Positions 55,300 to 64,000 of a stretch of 64,000 bases of DNA are shown here, in pieces. Position numbers and translations under genes: made by a program. Position 1 is the stretch's first letter. Every line of letters starts with the position of its first letter. The notes beneath the pieces were generated by a model, which searched no databases, was not told the origin of the DNA, and saw only the letters and a list, made by a program, of their open reading frames with translations. The stretch lies in assembly GCF_033118175.1 (NCBI RefSeq), contig NC_083714.1, positions 13,702,001 to 13,766,000 of the forward strand, read 5' to 3'. Origin of the DNA: Dama dama (Eukaryota > Chordata > Mammalia > Artiodactyla > Cervidae).

Positions 55300-55378
55300 T
55301 GATATAAACTATACTTTGATAAAACTTTTTGATATAATACTTTTTGATAATACTTTTGATATAAGTGATAATAAACTA
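55300..55378. repeat. Degenerate AT-rich tandem array
   Basis: Variants of a unit resembling TTTTGATATAATACT or TTTTGATAATACT recur about five times. Confidence 0.6.
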
Positions 55379-55490
55379 ACAGTTTGAGCATGTATCATGG
55401 TTCAGGTACTGTGCTTAAGTCTCCTGCCTATATATTACCTAATTTTCAGCCTTCCGCAAAGGGCCATTTTTGTTTTATCTAATTCTTCTT

Positions 55491-55616
55491 TTGGAGAAGG
55501 AAATAGCAACCCACTCCAGTATTCTTGCCTGAAAAATCCCATGGACAGGGAAGCCTGGTGGGCTACAGTTAAAAGGGATCACGGAAGAGTCAGACACGAC
55601 TGAGCGACTAAGCATG
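55491..55616 (+). mobile_element. Bov-A monomer
   Basis: A single monomer from GGAGAAGGAAATAGCA to ACGACTGAGCGACTAAGCA. The approximate duplication ATTCTTCTTT occurs at about 55482-55491 and 55626-55635. Confidence 0.85.
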
Positions 55617-55769
55617 CAAGCATGCATTCTTCTTTCCCTCTGTTTTAGCCCATTTCTTCTTTGGTTGACTTACAGATACTGAAGAAAAGATTCTAGCAAC
55701 ACTTTGCTGGATGGAAATGGCTGAGTGACGCCAAATCAGAGCTGAAAAAAAAAAAAAAGAACCTCAGAG

Positions 55770-55885
55770 ATCATCTCCTCACTTGTTTTTCTACATGAGT
55801 AAACCGAGACCCAGAGAGGTGAAGTAACTTACTTGCTCAAAGTCACAGAGCTCAATGGAAGCAGAGGTGGATCTCCTGGTTCACG
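55770..55885 (-). repeat. MIR-like remnant
   Basis: The segment has GAGTAAACCGAGACCCAGAG and AACTTACTTGCTCAAAGTCA, the reverse MIR pattern. It follows an A-run at 55746-55758. Confidence 0.5.
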
Positions 55886-56625
55886 GTCACTCTCTAGTAC
55901 CATTCATGGCCTCCTTCCACCCCTTACCATTCCAGCATAAAAGAAGCTGGACTTTTGTTCTTGCCCAGGAGTAGAGAAACAGAAATCTTGTGTTTTATTT
56001 ATTTCTTTGTTTGAGCATCATTGTCTATGACAGCCTTGAAAGCAAGGCTCTCAAAGCTGCAGGCCACTTTTCTACCTGACTGCTATAGCAACTACTTTTC
56101 CAACGTGTTTTTCTGCCCTTGCTTCCTCTCTTCCACAGAGGAAGCAGGCTGCAGGGCCAGCACTGCTTGCTGCTTGCCCTGGGCAGGTAGTCCAGGGAGT
56201 GGTATATGCTCAGTGAGCCTGTATGGCAAGTCAGTGTCATCTGCTGCGAGATATTGATGGTTTAGCAATGGGACCCATTCACTTGGGGCTGTAACTGAGG
56301 TCATCATTTCTCTCCTCTAAGTAGAGACCTGCATCCCATCCTAGTGAACAGTTGTGTGAGGCTCCACAGCAGGCGAGTGATTTCAGAACCTCATTCTGGC
56401 AGAAGTGACGAAGGTCAAAGAGGAAAAAGGTCAAAATAATTTGCCAGCCCAGGGAAGAAGTCATTTCATCTTGGTAAACAATGCAGAGTAATAGAAAGAG
56501 CATAGGATTAAGTGTTAGCCAGACCTGGGCCTCGGCTGTAGGTTTCATCCCTAACTGGTTGGCAGAACCTAGTAGTTTTGGCTAGTCAGATTGCCTCTCT
56601 GGGGCTTATCTTCTTACATAAAGTG
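55886..56625. other. Intronic DNA without recognised features
   Basis: No gene or clear repeat is recognised. Confidence 0.4.
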
Positions 56626-56627
56626 TG

Positions 56628-56865
56628 GTAGTTAAGAGTCTAGGCTCTGAAGTCAGACTGGCCAGGTTCAAATCCCAGCTCTGCTGCTTTCTAGCTGCGT
56701 TGCTTTGGGTAAGTTAATTGACATCTCTGTGTATGTTTTTGTCTTTGTAAAATAGGGATAATACCATCTGTGGTTTTCTTACAATAATTCAGTGCATATC
56801 TCTATGTAAAGTATTTAGATCAATGTCTGGTGCATAGCAAGCGCAGAATATGTTATCTGTGAGAT
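56628..56865 (+). repeat. MIR SINE, nearly full length
   Basis: The MIR order is clear: GTTAAGAGTCTAGGCTCTGA, CCAGGTTCAAATCCCAGCTC (carrying the tRNA-like B box), the TAGCTGCGTTGCTTTGGGTA region, TGTAAAATAGGGATAAT, and TGGTGCATAGCAAGCGC. Confidence 0.85.
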
Positions 56866-57535
56866 AGGGATGCTCTTTCGTACCTCACAGGGTGAACGTG
56901 AGAGTCAAGTAGAAGAAGATTTGCAAATGTGTCTTGTAGCTGGAAAGCACTATCTAAATGGGGAAAATAATCTTTTTGAGATCATAAGCATTCAAAGACA
57001 AGTCTTTTCAATGGTTTTATATAATCCTAGAATTAGATATTGATGGATATTTATTTTTTTATTTAAATTTTTTTAAATTATGAAAGTATGAGACTTGGAG
57101 ACTTACAAGAGACTTGGAAAATACAGAACAAGATTACATGTAGTTCCACTATCTATTACAAGTATTCTTTAAGTAGATAAACTAAGATTTTTAGTTGGTT
57201 TCCACATCAAACACTCAAAAAATAATAGAATGAACATATAGAGAAGCAGGATATAATAGACCTGAAAGGCACTGCGAACCAATTCAACATGATATTTTTT
57301 TGACAAGCTGGCAAAAGGAAGGATAGTAGGTTTATGTGTAGGGTTATATAAATGCTGGGTCCATCAAGCAGTGCATGTTCTGCTTTTTCACTCCTAGTGT
57401 ACTTAAGGGTGCTTAAAAGCTAAGTAAAGTGGTTGGAGGATTTGGAATGAAAAGCAAGGATTATGATACCTTTCCCTTAGGGGCCCTATCTTAGTTAATG
57501 GCACTGCAGTCCATCAGTGACCCGGGTTAAGTTCT
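56866..57535. other. AT-rich intronic DNA
   Basis: A-/T-rich, with T-runs at 57050-57075 and a local near-repeat of GAGACTTGGA at about 57090-57115. Probably old repeat, not assigned. Confidence 0.4.
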
Positions 57536-57539
57536 TTGA

Positions 57540-58490
57540 AACCTTGACACATTTCCATTCCTCTCTTCCATCATCAGAGACTCTTGAGTCATTTTGATTC
57601 TGTCTTTCATTTCTCCCATCTGTCTCTTGCTTTTCTTCTTTGATTCCTCTGCCCTAATTTACCTGGTTGTTGATCATCATCACCACTATCTGGCTTCTTA
57701 CCAGCAGCCTGCTGACTGATTTTCCCTTCTCCCGGGGTCTGTCTGCTCTGTCCATCATCTATACCGCTGCCAGAAATGATACAAGGAAAATTCATGTTGG
57801 GTCCTGCCATTCCCTTGCTTAAAGGCCCTTGATAGCTCCCTATTGCCTTCAGCAAGGAGAGCAGACAGCTGGATAGGTGCACCTTGTGGTGTATCTGGTA
57901 CCCTGGGCCAGCCTTGCTAATCAAAACATGAGCATGCTTGCTCAACATGCGTCTCCATGTAGGTTCAGAATCATCTTTAGCATAGTATTTTAGGCAGCAA
58001 CTATTACTCAGCCAGAGAGCGGCAGAGAGATAAACCCTTTAGAGAAAGCCTGAGCTCCTTGTGATAAGATTTGGGACCTTCCTGATCTTGGTTTCAACCA
58101 TTTCCCCAGCTTTATCCTCTAGTACATTGTTCCATATGTACTCTAATCCAGCCACATGTACCATGAACTTCCACATTTCTCTGACTCTGAATTTATACTT
58201 TATTCATGTTGTAACCTCAGTCAGAAATACTTTTCTCTTCCTGTTGAGTTGCCAGTCATCATTCAAGGCTCAACACTCCCCCTTGTGAAGGTTTCTTTAA
58301 ATCTTTTATGCCAGATTTAGCCATTCTTGTCTATTTTAGCATTTGATTCTGCCTTGTATTACATAATTGTTTATGTTGTTCCCTCACTTCTTAGTTTGTG
58401 TGTTCCCTGAATGCAGGATCTATATTCTGTTGATTTTTTTTTCTTACCCTGCACAACATCTAGTACATACTAGACTCCTAATTTTTTTAA
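57540..58490 (+). repeat. L2 LINE remnant, long
   Basis: The order of segments matches the 3' portion of L2: pyrimidine-rich start, then CATTCCCTTGCTTAAAGGCC, TAGCTCCCTATTGCCTTCAG, CATTCAAGGCTCAACACTCC, GTTCCCTGAATGCAGGATCT and ACATCTAGTACATACTAG. No intact reading frame survives. Confidence 0.7.
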
Positions 58491-59019
58491 AAAGCATTTA
58501 ACTGAGTCTAGTCCATTCTCTTTGTTTTTCGGATGAGGAAACCCAAGGCTTAGAGGAAAAGGTCAGGAGTTTGTTTGGGGGTTTGTTGAATCTCAGATGT
58601 TTGAGTTGTTGAGGCTGGAGTGAACAGCAGGCAGTTGAGATTCAGTTGAGCTGGCAAAGTGATTTAGGAGGCATTCATTTAGAGAAGATGGCAGGGGAGA
58701 AGATGTAACCATCATGCAAAACCAGAGGAGAAAGAAGAAAAGGATTCTGTGAAATGCCTCCTTTTGTGGGCAGAAGAAAAAACTCAGTGAAGCAGACATG
58801 GAAGGACACCCAAGGCAGGAAGGAAATTCAAGAAGCAGGTCCTCTATGTCATGATAGGCAACGAGGTTGAGACCAAGGAGGTCTTGAGAGAAGGCACTTG
58901 GAATTGGTGAGTACAGGCTGGTCTGGTGGCCAACGGCCCACCCACTTCTAAATAGTTGCCCTAGAAATGTTCGTGTGTGAAGAGTTGTGTGCAAGGGTGT
59001 TATGGCATCAGAGAAGATT
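58491..59019. other. Intronic DNA, possibly old repeat
   Basis: Purine-rich, with some resemblance in style to the long ancient repeat at 20.5-22.4 kb. The longest frame, on the minus strand, has no recognisable domain. Confidence 0.35.
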
Positions 59020-59345
59020 GGGAAACAGCCCGCCAGTGACAGAATGGCACATCCCACCAGTGGGATATTGTACAGCTTTTAAAAGGGAGGCTGATCTCTG
59101 TATTCCCTTTGAAAGATGGTCACAATATTTTGTTAAAAAGAAATAACAGTATGTGTGATACGAACCCATGTATATGCACCTCGTGAAAGTCTGGAAGAAT
59201 GTGTACTCGGTAGTGTTGAATCCTGAGTCATTAGGGAGGGGGGGGCACCCTCACTTTGTACTTAACACATTTCTGCCTTGTTGGAATTTGGTGTAAGTGC
59301 AAATTTCTTGAGTAATTGAGAAGAAATATTTTTGTAAAAAAAAGA
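59020..59345 (+). mobile_element. Old LINE-1 3' fragment
   Basis: GGGATATTGTACAGCTTTTA, GATGGTCACAATATTTTGTT and AACAGTATGTGTGATACGA follow the order of an L1M-type 3'UTR. Strongly diverged. Confidence 0.45.
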
Positions 59346-61267
59346 AAGGCAGCCTGGGAGAGCAATTTCAGTAGAAGAGAATCATTGGATGAAGGAAGCC
59401 AACTCACGAGAGAGGATCTGGCAGCTGAGAAGACATCATGTGGGTGAGAGACTGCTCACAGAGCCTGTGCTGCCTCTCTGGCTTGTGGGGGTGAGGCAGG
59501 GGGTGCAGTGAGACAGGGCTGCTAGAGTGAGGCAGTAACCCCATGGCCAGGGTGTTCAGCTGAAAGGGATTAAGTAGAAGAGTGGCAAGGTGGCCTAGAG
59601 ACAGGCAGAGGCTGATTAAGAATGAATTAAAAGAGCAAAGCAAAGTGGCCATGTGTATATATGAGGGGGACAAGAGAGGATGGGGTTGGGGCAGAGACTG
59701 GTTGGGGGCCCAGCTGCAGATGGAGCAAACATTCTTAGCTGTAAGGAAACATCCAGATGAGACAAAGAGTAGCACAGTTGAGAAGGGACAAATTAAACAT
59801 CAGTTTGAGGAGTAGAGAAGCTTCCCTCAAAAGGCTGAGGTCTCAGGCCAAGTAAGTCTTCCATACAGTGGTTGGGGCAGAGGCTGGACTACTTAATTGC
59901 CTTCTCTGACTGGGGATTAAGAAAGCCCCTCTTTATTTAAATTTTGGTGGCCAAAAACATTTTGGCAGTGGCAAATTATCTTAATGGCTCAGAGAATAGT
60001 CAGGTGAGTGAGCGAAATGGCTTTGCAGACCTCCGAGTTATCTGCTGGACCTGTCACTAAGTTTGGGACTAGAGGTGGAGATGGAAAAGGTGGAGGCCAG
60101 GAGTCCTCACCTGTGCCTGCTTCTACAGTCATTAAGGAAGCATTTAAAAATCCCAGTACCTGTATTCCCCACCCCATTCTTATCTAATTGTCTGGACTGG
60201 GGGCCTACACATGAGCATTTTCTCAGGTTCCTCAAGTGATTCTAGTATGCAACTAGGATTAGAAACCACTAGTGGAGAAGACTGGATTACATGTGTTCTG
60301 AGCCTAAACTGGCTCTCTGAAGCTTGTGTGTGTTGTGTGTATTTAACACTATTTCAATACACCTATTTCGTGTATTGTGTATTCCCAAAGCCTGTGGGTG
60401 CATCACTTGTAAAACGCGCATCCCATTGTTTGCCAGCTTCTTGCTCGCATGTCGGGGAGATCTAATAAGCTCTATGAGGTAAAATTCAGGAGTTCCTCAA
60501 GAACAATAGTTGTACTTGCAGGGCCCCTCATAAGGGTGCCTGGCACTTCGGTATTCAATTATTGTCAGGTGAAGTGACAAGGAGCTTTGTTTCCCTGTGC
60601 AATGCTGCTTTTAAAAACCCAGGAATGGTAAAACCTGACATACTCGGAAAGTCTAGTGGGAGAGAGGCTTGCAAACCACCTGGCACAAGCAAAGCGTCTG
60701 ATACACTAAGCACTGTGAGGGGATCGGTGTCCCTCAGCATGTCCCCTGCAACGACTGAGCTGTGCATCATACTCAGGGCCGTGAGATACACAGGAAACAT
60801 CAGCTACGGTTTCTGCTCCCTAAGGAGCTTATTATCAAGGCTCGTTTATAGTCTAATCACTACTTTTTAATGTGGAGAACTTACAACAGGGGAATGCTAG
60901 AGGTCAGAGGGCCTTTGAAGTTCCTCTAGTTCAAACCCTTCACTTTGCAGTGGGGGAAAGAAGCCCAGCACAGGAAGCTACTTGCCCAAGGTCACCCCAC
61001 TTGGGGATGGCAAACAAAAACAGGGCTGGAGTGCCGGGCTGCCTCCCTCTGAGGTCTTAGTGCACTGTTCCGTTGATCAGTTGAAGGACAAGTGAACCTA
61101 ATGGCCTGTGTTAAAACTTTAACAAGAATTCCAGTTTGTGCTTTATGCTCTCACTATCTTATACTTGAGGGAAGAGTGTTTGCATTTTAGTCTTTTTTAA
61201 AAGCTTGCCTAGGGAGGGCCAGCACTGGTTACCACTGGAATTATAGCTCAGGTCCAAAAGGCCCTAA
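59346..61267. other. Intronic DNA, mostly unassigned
   Basis: A MER5-like 3' end occurs at about 60215-60275 (CCTCAAGTGATTCTAGTATG) and a MIR-like patch at 60900-61010. No gene is visible. Confidence 0.4.
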
Positions 61268-61485
61268 GGGGCTTCCCAGGTGGCTCAGTGGTAAAGAATC
61301 TGCCTGCTGATGCAGGAGACCCGGGTTTGTTCCCCTGAGTTGGGAAGATCTCCTGGAGAAGGAAATGGCAACCCACTTCAGTATTCTTGCCTAGAAAATC
61401 CTATGGACAGAGGAGCCTGGCAGACTGCAGTCTGTGGGGTCACAAAGAGTTGGACCCAACTGAGCGATTAAATAGCATCACTGAG
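61268..61485 (+). mobile_element. Bov-tA SINE
   Basis: Full SINE from GGGGCTTCCCAGGTGGCTCAG to AACTGAGCGATTAAA. Imperfect flanking repeats AGGCCCTAA / AGGCCTAA border it. Confidence 0.9.
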
Positions 61486-61930
61486 AGGCCTAAAGATGGG
61501 GAATTTTGCCTTTACTGAAACAGCCACTGACTCTAACCCCTCTGTGTCTAATTAGGGCACTTCTCCTACTGTTTCTAATAGGCTTCCCAAGCTTAGTAGG
61601 TTTATCACTTTTCTGCCTCAGTCACTCCTTTTTTTGTTAAACGTTTGTGAGGCTTACCTTAGAGGAAGAAGGTGGCCTGGTGTTCTGTGCAGGCCTGAGA
61701 ATTAGTACAGTGGGGGTGGGTTCCTAGTGGTGCCAGCATCAGGCTGTTTCTTCTAGCCCTGTTCCCTGCCAGTTCCCAAGCCCAAACTTCAGTTCCAATC
61801 TGGGGTTTTCTCTGAAGAGTCAGGTGTAATTCCAGGAAGAGATTGTGGGTTGCTCTTCCCTAAGCCCCTTCCCCATACAGACAGGGTTGAGAGAGCTAAC
61901 AGTTCTGCCTTCCACTGTACCAGATTGTGG
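61486..61930. other. Intronic DNA without recognised features
   Basis: No gene or repeat is recognised. Confidence 0.4.
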
Positions 61931-61939
61931 TAATAGTCA

Positions 61940-62168
61940 TGTGCATGCCTGCTAAGTTGCTTCTGTCATGTCTGACTCTTTGTGACCCCATGGACTATAG
62001 CCCACCAGGCTCTCCTGTCCATGGGATTCTCCAGGCAAGAATACTGGAGTGAGTTGCCATTTCCTTCTCCAGGGTATCTTCCCAATGCAGGGATAGAACC
62101 CATGTCTCTTGCATCTCCTGCATTGGCAGAAGGGTTCTTTACCATTAACACCACCTAGGAAGCCCCAA
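61940..62168 (-). mobile_element. Bov-tA SINE, reverse orientation
   Basis: The reverse copy runs from TTGCTTCTGTCATGTCTGAC to CACCTAGGAAGCCCC. The duplication TAATAGTCA occurs at 61931-61939 and 62169-62177. Target and following DNA belong to a reverse MIR. Confidence 0.9.
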
Positions 62169-62177
62169 TAATAGTCA

Positions 62178-62370
62178 CAACTAATATGTATTGAACGCCC
62201 TGTGCAATCAATGCTATGATTGGCATTCCCATTTTACAGATGAAGACAATAACCTTCAGAGAGGTTTAAGTATCATACCCAAGGCCACATAGCTAGAAAA
62301 TGGTCAAACTGGTACAGACAGCTAGGTTTGGCTGACTTCAAGGCTGGTGGTGTTAACTGTTAGGCTAGTA
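62178..62370 (-). repeat. MIR SINE, reverse orientation
   Basis: ATTTTACAGATGAAGACAAT and CCCAAGGCCACATAGCTAGA are the reverse MIR hallmarks. Confidence 0.65.
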
Positions 62371-62489
62371 GAGCTTGTCATTCAAAGAGATTACCAATTA
62401 TATTTTTCCTATGGATGAAGAACAGTCTGCCAACTTTCGCTAAGCCTATTTAAAGAATTAGTCAGAAGAGAAGAGTCCCATGTAGCAGA

Positions 62490-62640
62490 ATTCTGTTCTG
62501 CTGTGGGGCAGACTGTATTGGGAGACCAGCACTGCAAAGTCAGATAGGTTGCTTCCCTTCTCTGGGATTCACTTTCCACATCTGTGAATGAAGCTTAGAC
62601 CAGATGATATCTAAGATCCCTCCCAACTTGTACATTTGAT
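62490..62640 (+). repeat. MIR-like SINE
   Basis: TTGCTTCCCTTCTCTGGGAT, CACATCTGTGAATGAAG and AGATGATATCTAAGATCCCT suggest a MIR subfamily. Diverged. Confidence 0.5.
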
Positions 62641-64000
62641 GACACTTTGGTTCATTTCTCGCTTCCTGGCAGGATGGAAAAGTCAAGGAACTGGATGATG
62701 GACAAAATGCATTGGAAGTGTAAAAGTGGGGAGAATCTCATAGTGCTCTCAGGAGCTTCCTGAATGGGTCAGTTAACATCAAATGGCTTTACCATGCTCA
62801 GGCAGTTACACATGGGTTCTGGTTTTCCTCGGGAGTTTATAAAGAAATAGTTTCTTTTCAGGTAGCTTCTTACCCACGTCAGAATTTAACCAGCTTTCCT
62901 AAAGTGGCAGTTATTTAATTTCAGGACTTTGTGGTGCTAAAAGTATTTCTGAAGATCAAATAAAAACTGAAAGGGTAACAGGGCACTTAAATAGGGGACA
63001 ATCATATTTTACTGCTCTGGGTTAGAATGATTAAAATTTGTGTTCTGTTTTATAAGAGGGTTTGGGGAGATGGTGGTTTTTAGAAGAGAAGCAATCTAAA
63101 CAGCATGTTGTATGTGCAACTTTTATTTCCCTTCAGAGTTTAAGAGCAGGTCGACCCATAACTAGGTCTTATGTAATTGACCTTTCCTTTATCTGTTTTG
63201 TCATCAAAAATCATCTTGTATTCAAGAACAGTTAAAGTTAATAACCTGTAAAACCTATGTGGTCCTGCAGTTAGAAAGGGTAGCTTGGATCTTAAAAAGT
63301 ATTTCTATGTTATTGTTGGGGTGTATGGGTGTGGATGTTCTTGAACCTGGAGGCTCTTATTTTGGACGGTACATGTAGCAGTCAACTTGCATCAGCAAGG
63401 GCTGTGAGGGGCTGCCCCCAAAGCCAGGCTCTTGTCATCTCTTCTGCCATTCAGGTTAGGTACTGCCATTAGGGGGAACAAAATCATTTACTTGAGGACA
63501 GGGAAGGGGAAGCCCTGACAGGTGGTTTATGATGCCAGTGGGGCTTGGCACATAGCCAGTGCAGCACAAATGTTAGTCTTGCTCACCAGTCCCAGGTCAA
63601 AGCAGTTGGGGGTATTCATTGCTTGTGGGCCATGAAGTCAGTTAGCCTGGCAGTGCTGCCATATAGAAGGAGTTAAATAAAAATCAGCTGACATCAAAAC
63701 CCAAGCAGCATGCACATCCTGTTCTTCAGCTCCCGCCCGATTTTACCTTATTCATGATCACCTGGGTCTTTGTACACTCATAGGAGTATATGTCCCGGTC
63801 ATGACTATCTTGGCTTTCAGATGAGAGGGTAAAATGAGGCCACATAGGGGCAGTATTTCTGTGGGTTTTTAAAAAATAATGCTCAGTCATGCCACGAAAT
63901 GGCAGCAGCATTTTACCTGGTTACATCATGAACACTAACTTGGATACCCTGCTGGTTTGCTGATTTTTCAGTCTTCTATTCACATGATGATTGTGTGCGT
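62641..64000. other. Intronic DNA without recognised features
   Basis: No exon of TMEM164, other gene or clear repeat is seen to the window end. Confidence 0.45.

Larger units (their letters stand above)
41352..64000 (+). other. TMEM164: TMEM164 intron 2 (partial, continues past the window)
   Basis: Everything after the donor at 41352 is intronic. I looked for the next TMEM164 exon, whose protein would continue with a hydrophobic, cysteine-containing stretch, and found no matching frame. The intron is therefore at least 22.6 kb. A long intron at this point is compatible with the large size of the human gene. Confidence 0.8.

Noticed and set aside
58593..59057. 154-codon minus-strand frame
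   Set aside because: No recognisable domain; it lies in intronic purine-rich DNA of probable repeat origin.
1..64000. CRISPR array, operon, phage or other prokaryotic system
   Set aside because: Repeat content and exon structure are those of a mammalian nuclear genome. No regularly spaced repeats with unique spacers were seen.
41352..64000. Second coding exon of TMEM164 in the window
   Set aside because: No open frame bounded by splice signals matches the expected hydrophobic continuation of the protein.

Overview
This window is nuclear DNA of a ruminant, most likely a bovid. The evidence is more than thirty copies or fragments of ruminant or cetartiodactyl SINEs (Bov-tA and Bov-A2 types, CHR types), ruminant LINE-1 3' ends and BovB/ART2-like pieces, lying among older mammal-wide repeats (MIR, L2, L1M, MER2, MER5A). 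The sequence does not allow a choice between cattle, buffalo, sheep and goat. There is no prokaryotic or viral gene organisation. Nearly all short open frames are chance frames or translated SINEs and LINEs.

Only one protein-coding gene can be supported: the 5' end of TMEM164, on the + strand. A CpG island spans about 39420-40860. A noncoding first exon ends at 39979 in a strong GTGAGT donor. A short GC-rich intron ends at a long polypyrimidine tract and TAG at 40681-40683. Exon 2 (40684-41351) starts translation at 40962 and encodes the first 130 residues, including Cys123, which I recall as the catalytic residue of this lysophospholipid acyltransferase. The rest of the window (41352-64000) is the first part of a long intron; no later exon is present. 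TMEM164 is X-linked in human, so an X origin is likely but inferred.

From 1 to about 39 kb lies upstream intergenic DNA with no supported gene. It is a layered stack of insertions. Clear cases are a MIR split by an L1 and then a Bov-tA (4.4-5.4 kb), an L1M split by a ruminant L1 carrying a Bov-tA (0.8-1.7 kb), an ancient repeat of nearly 2 kb split twice (20.5-22.4 kb), and an endogenous-retrovirus LTR cluster at 31.97-34.99 kb in which an old LTR holds a Bov-tA that itself holds a solo LTR with a 4-bp target duplication.

From 41.4 to 64 kb the intron is less repeat-dense. It carries a perfect CRE palindrome (43126-43133), a textbook Bov-A2 dimer with a 12-bp duplication, a complete MER2 transposon with TA duplication, a large L2 remnant (57.5-58.5 kb) and several MIRs. 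I found no previously undescribed system. The most useful observations are the regulatory features of the TMEM164 leader (an upstream ORF overlapping the start codon and G-rich tracts) and the nested retroelement history. Repeat names are assigned from memory of consensus sequences, and most repeat edges are approximate unless a target-site duplication is quoted.
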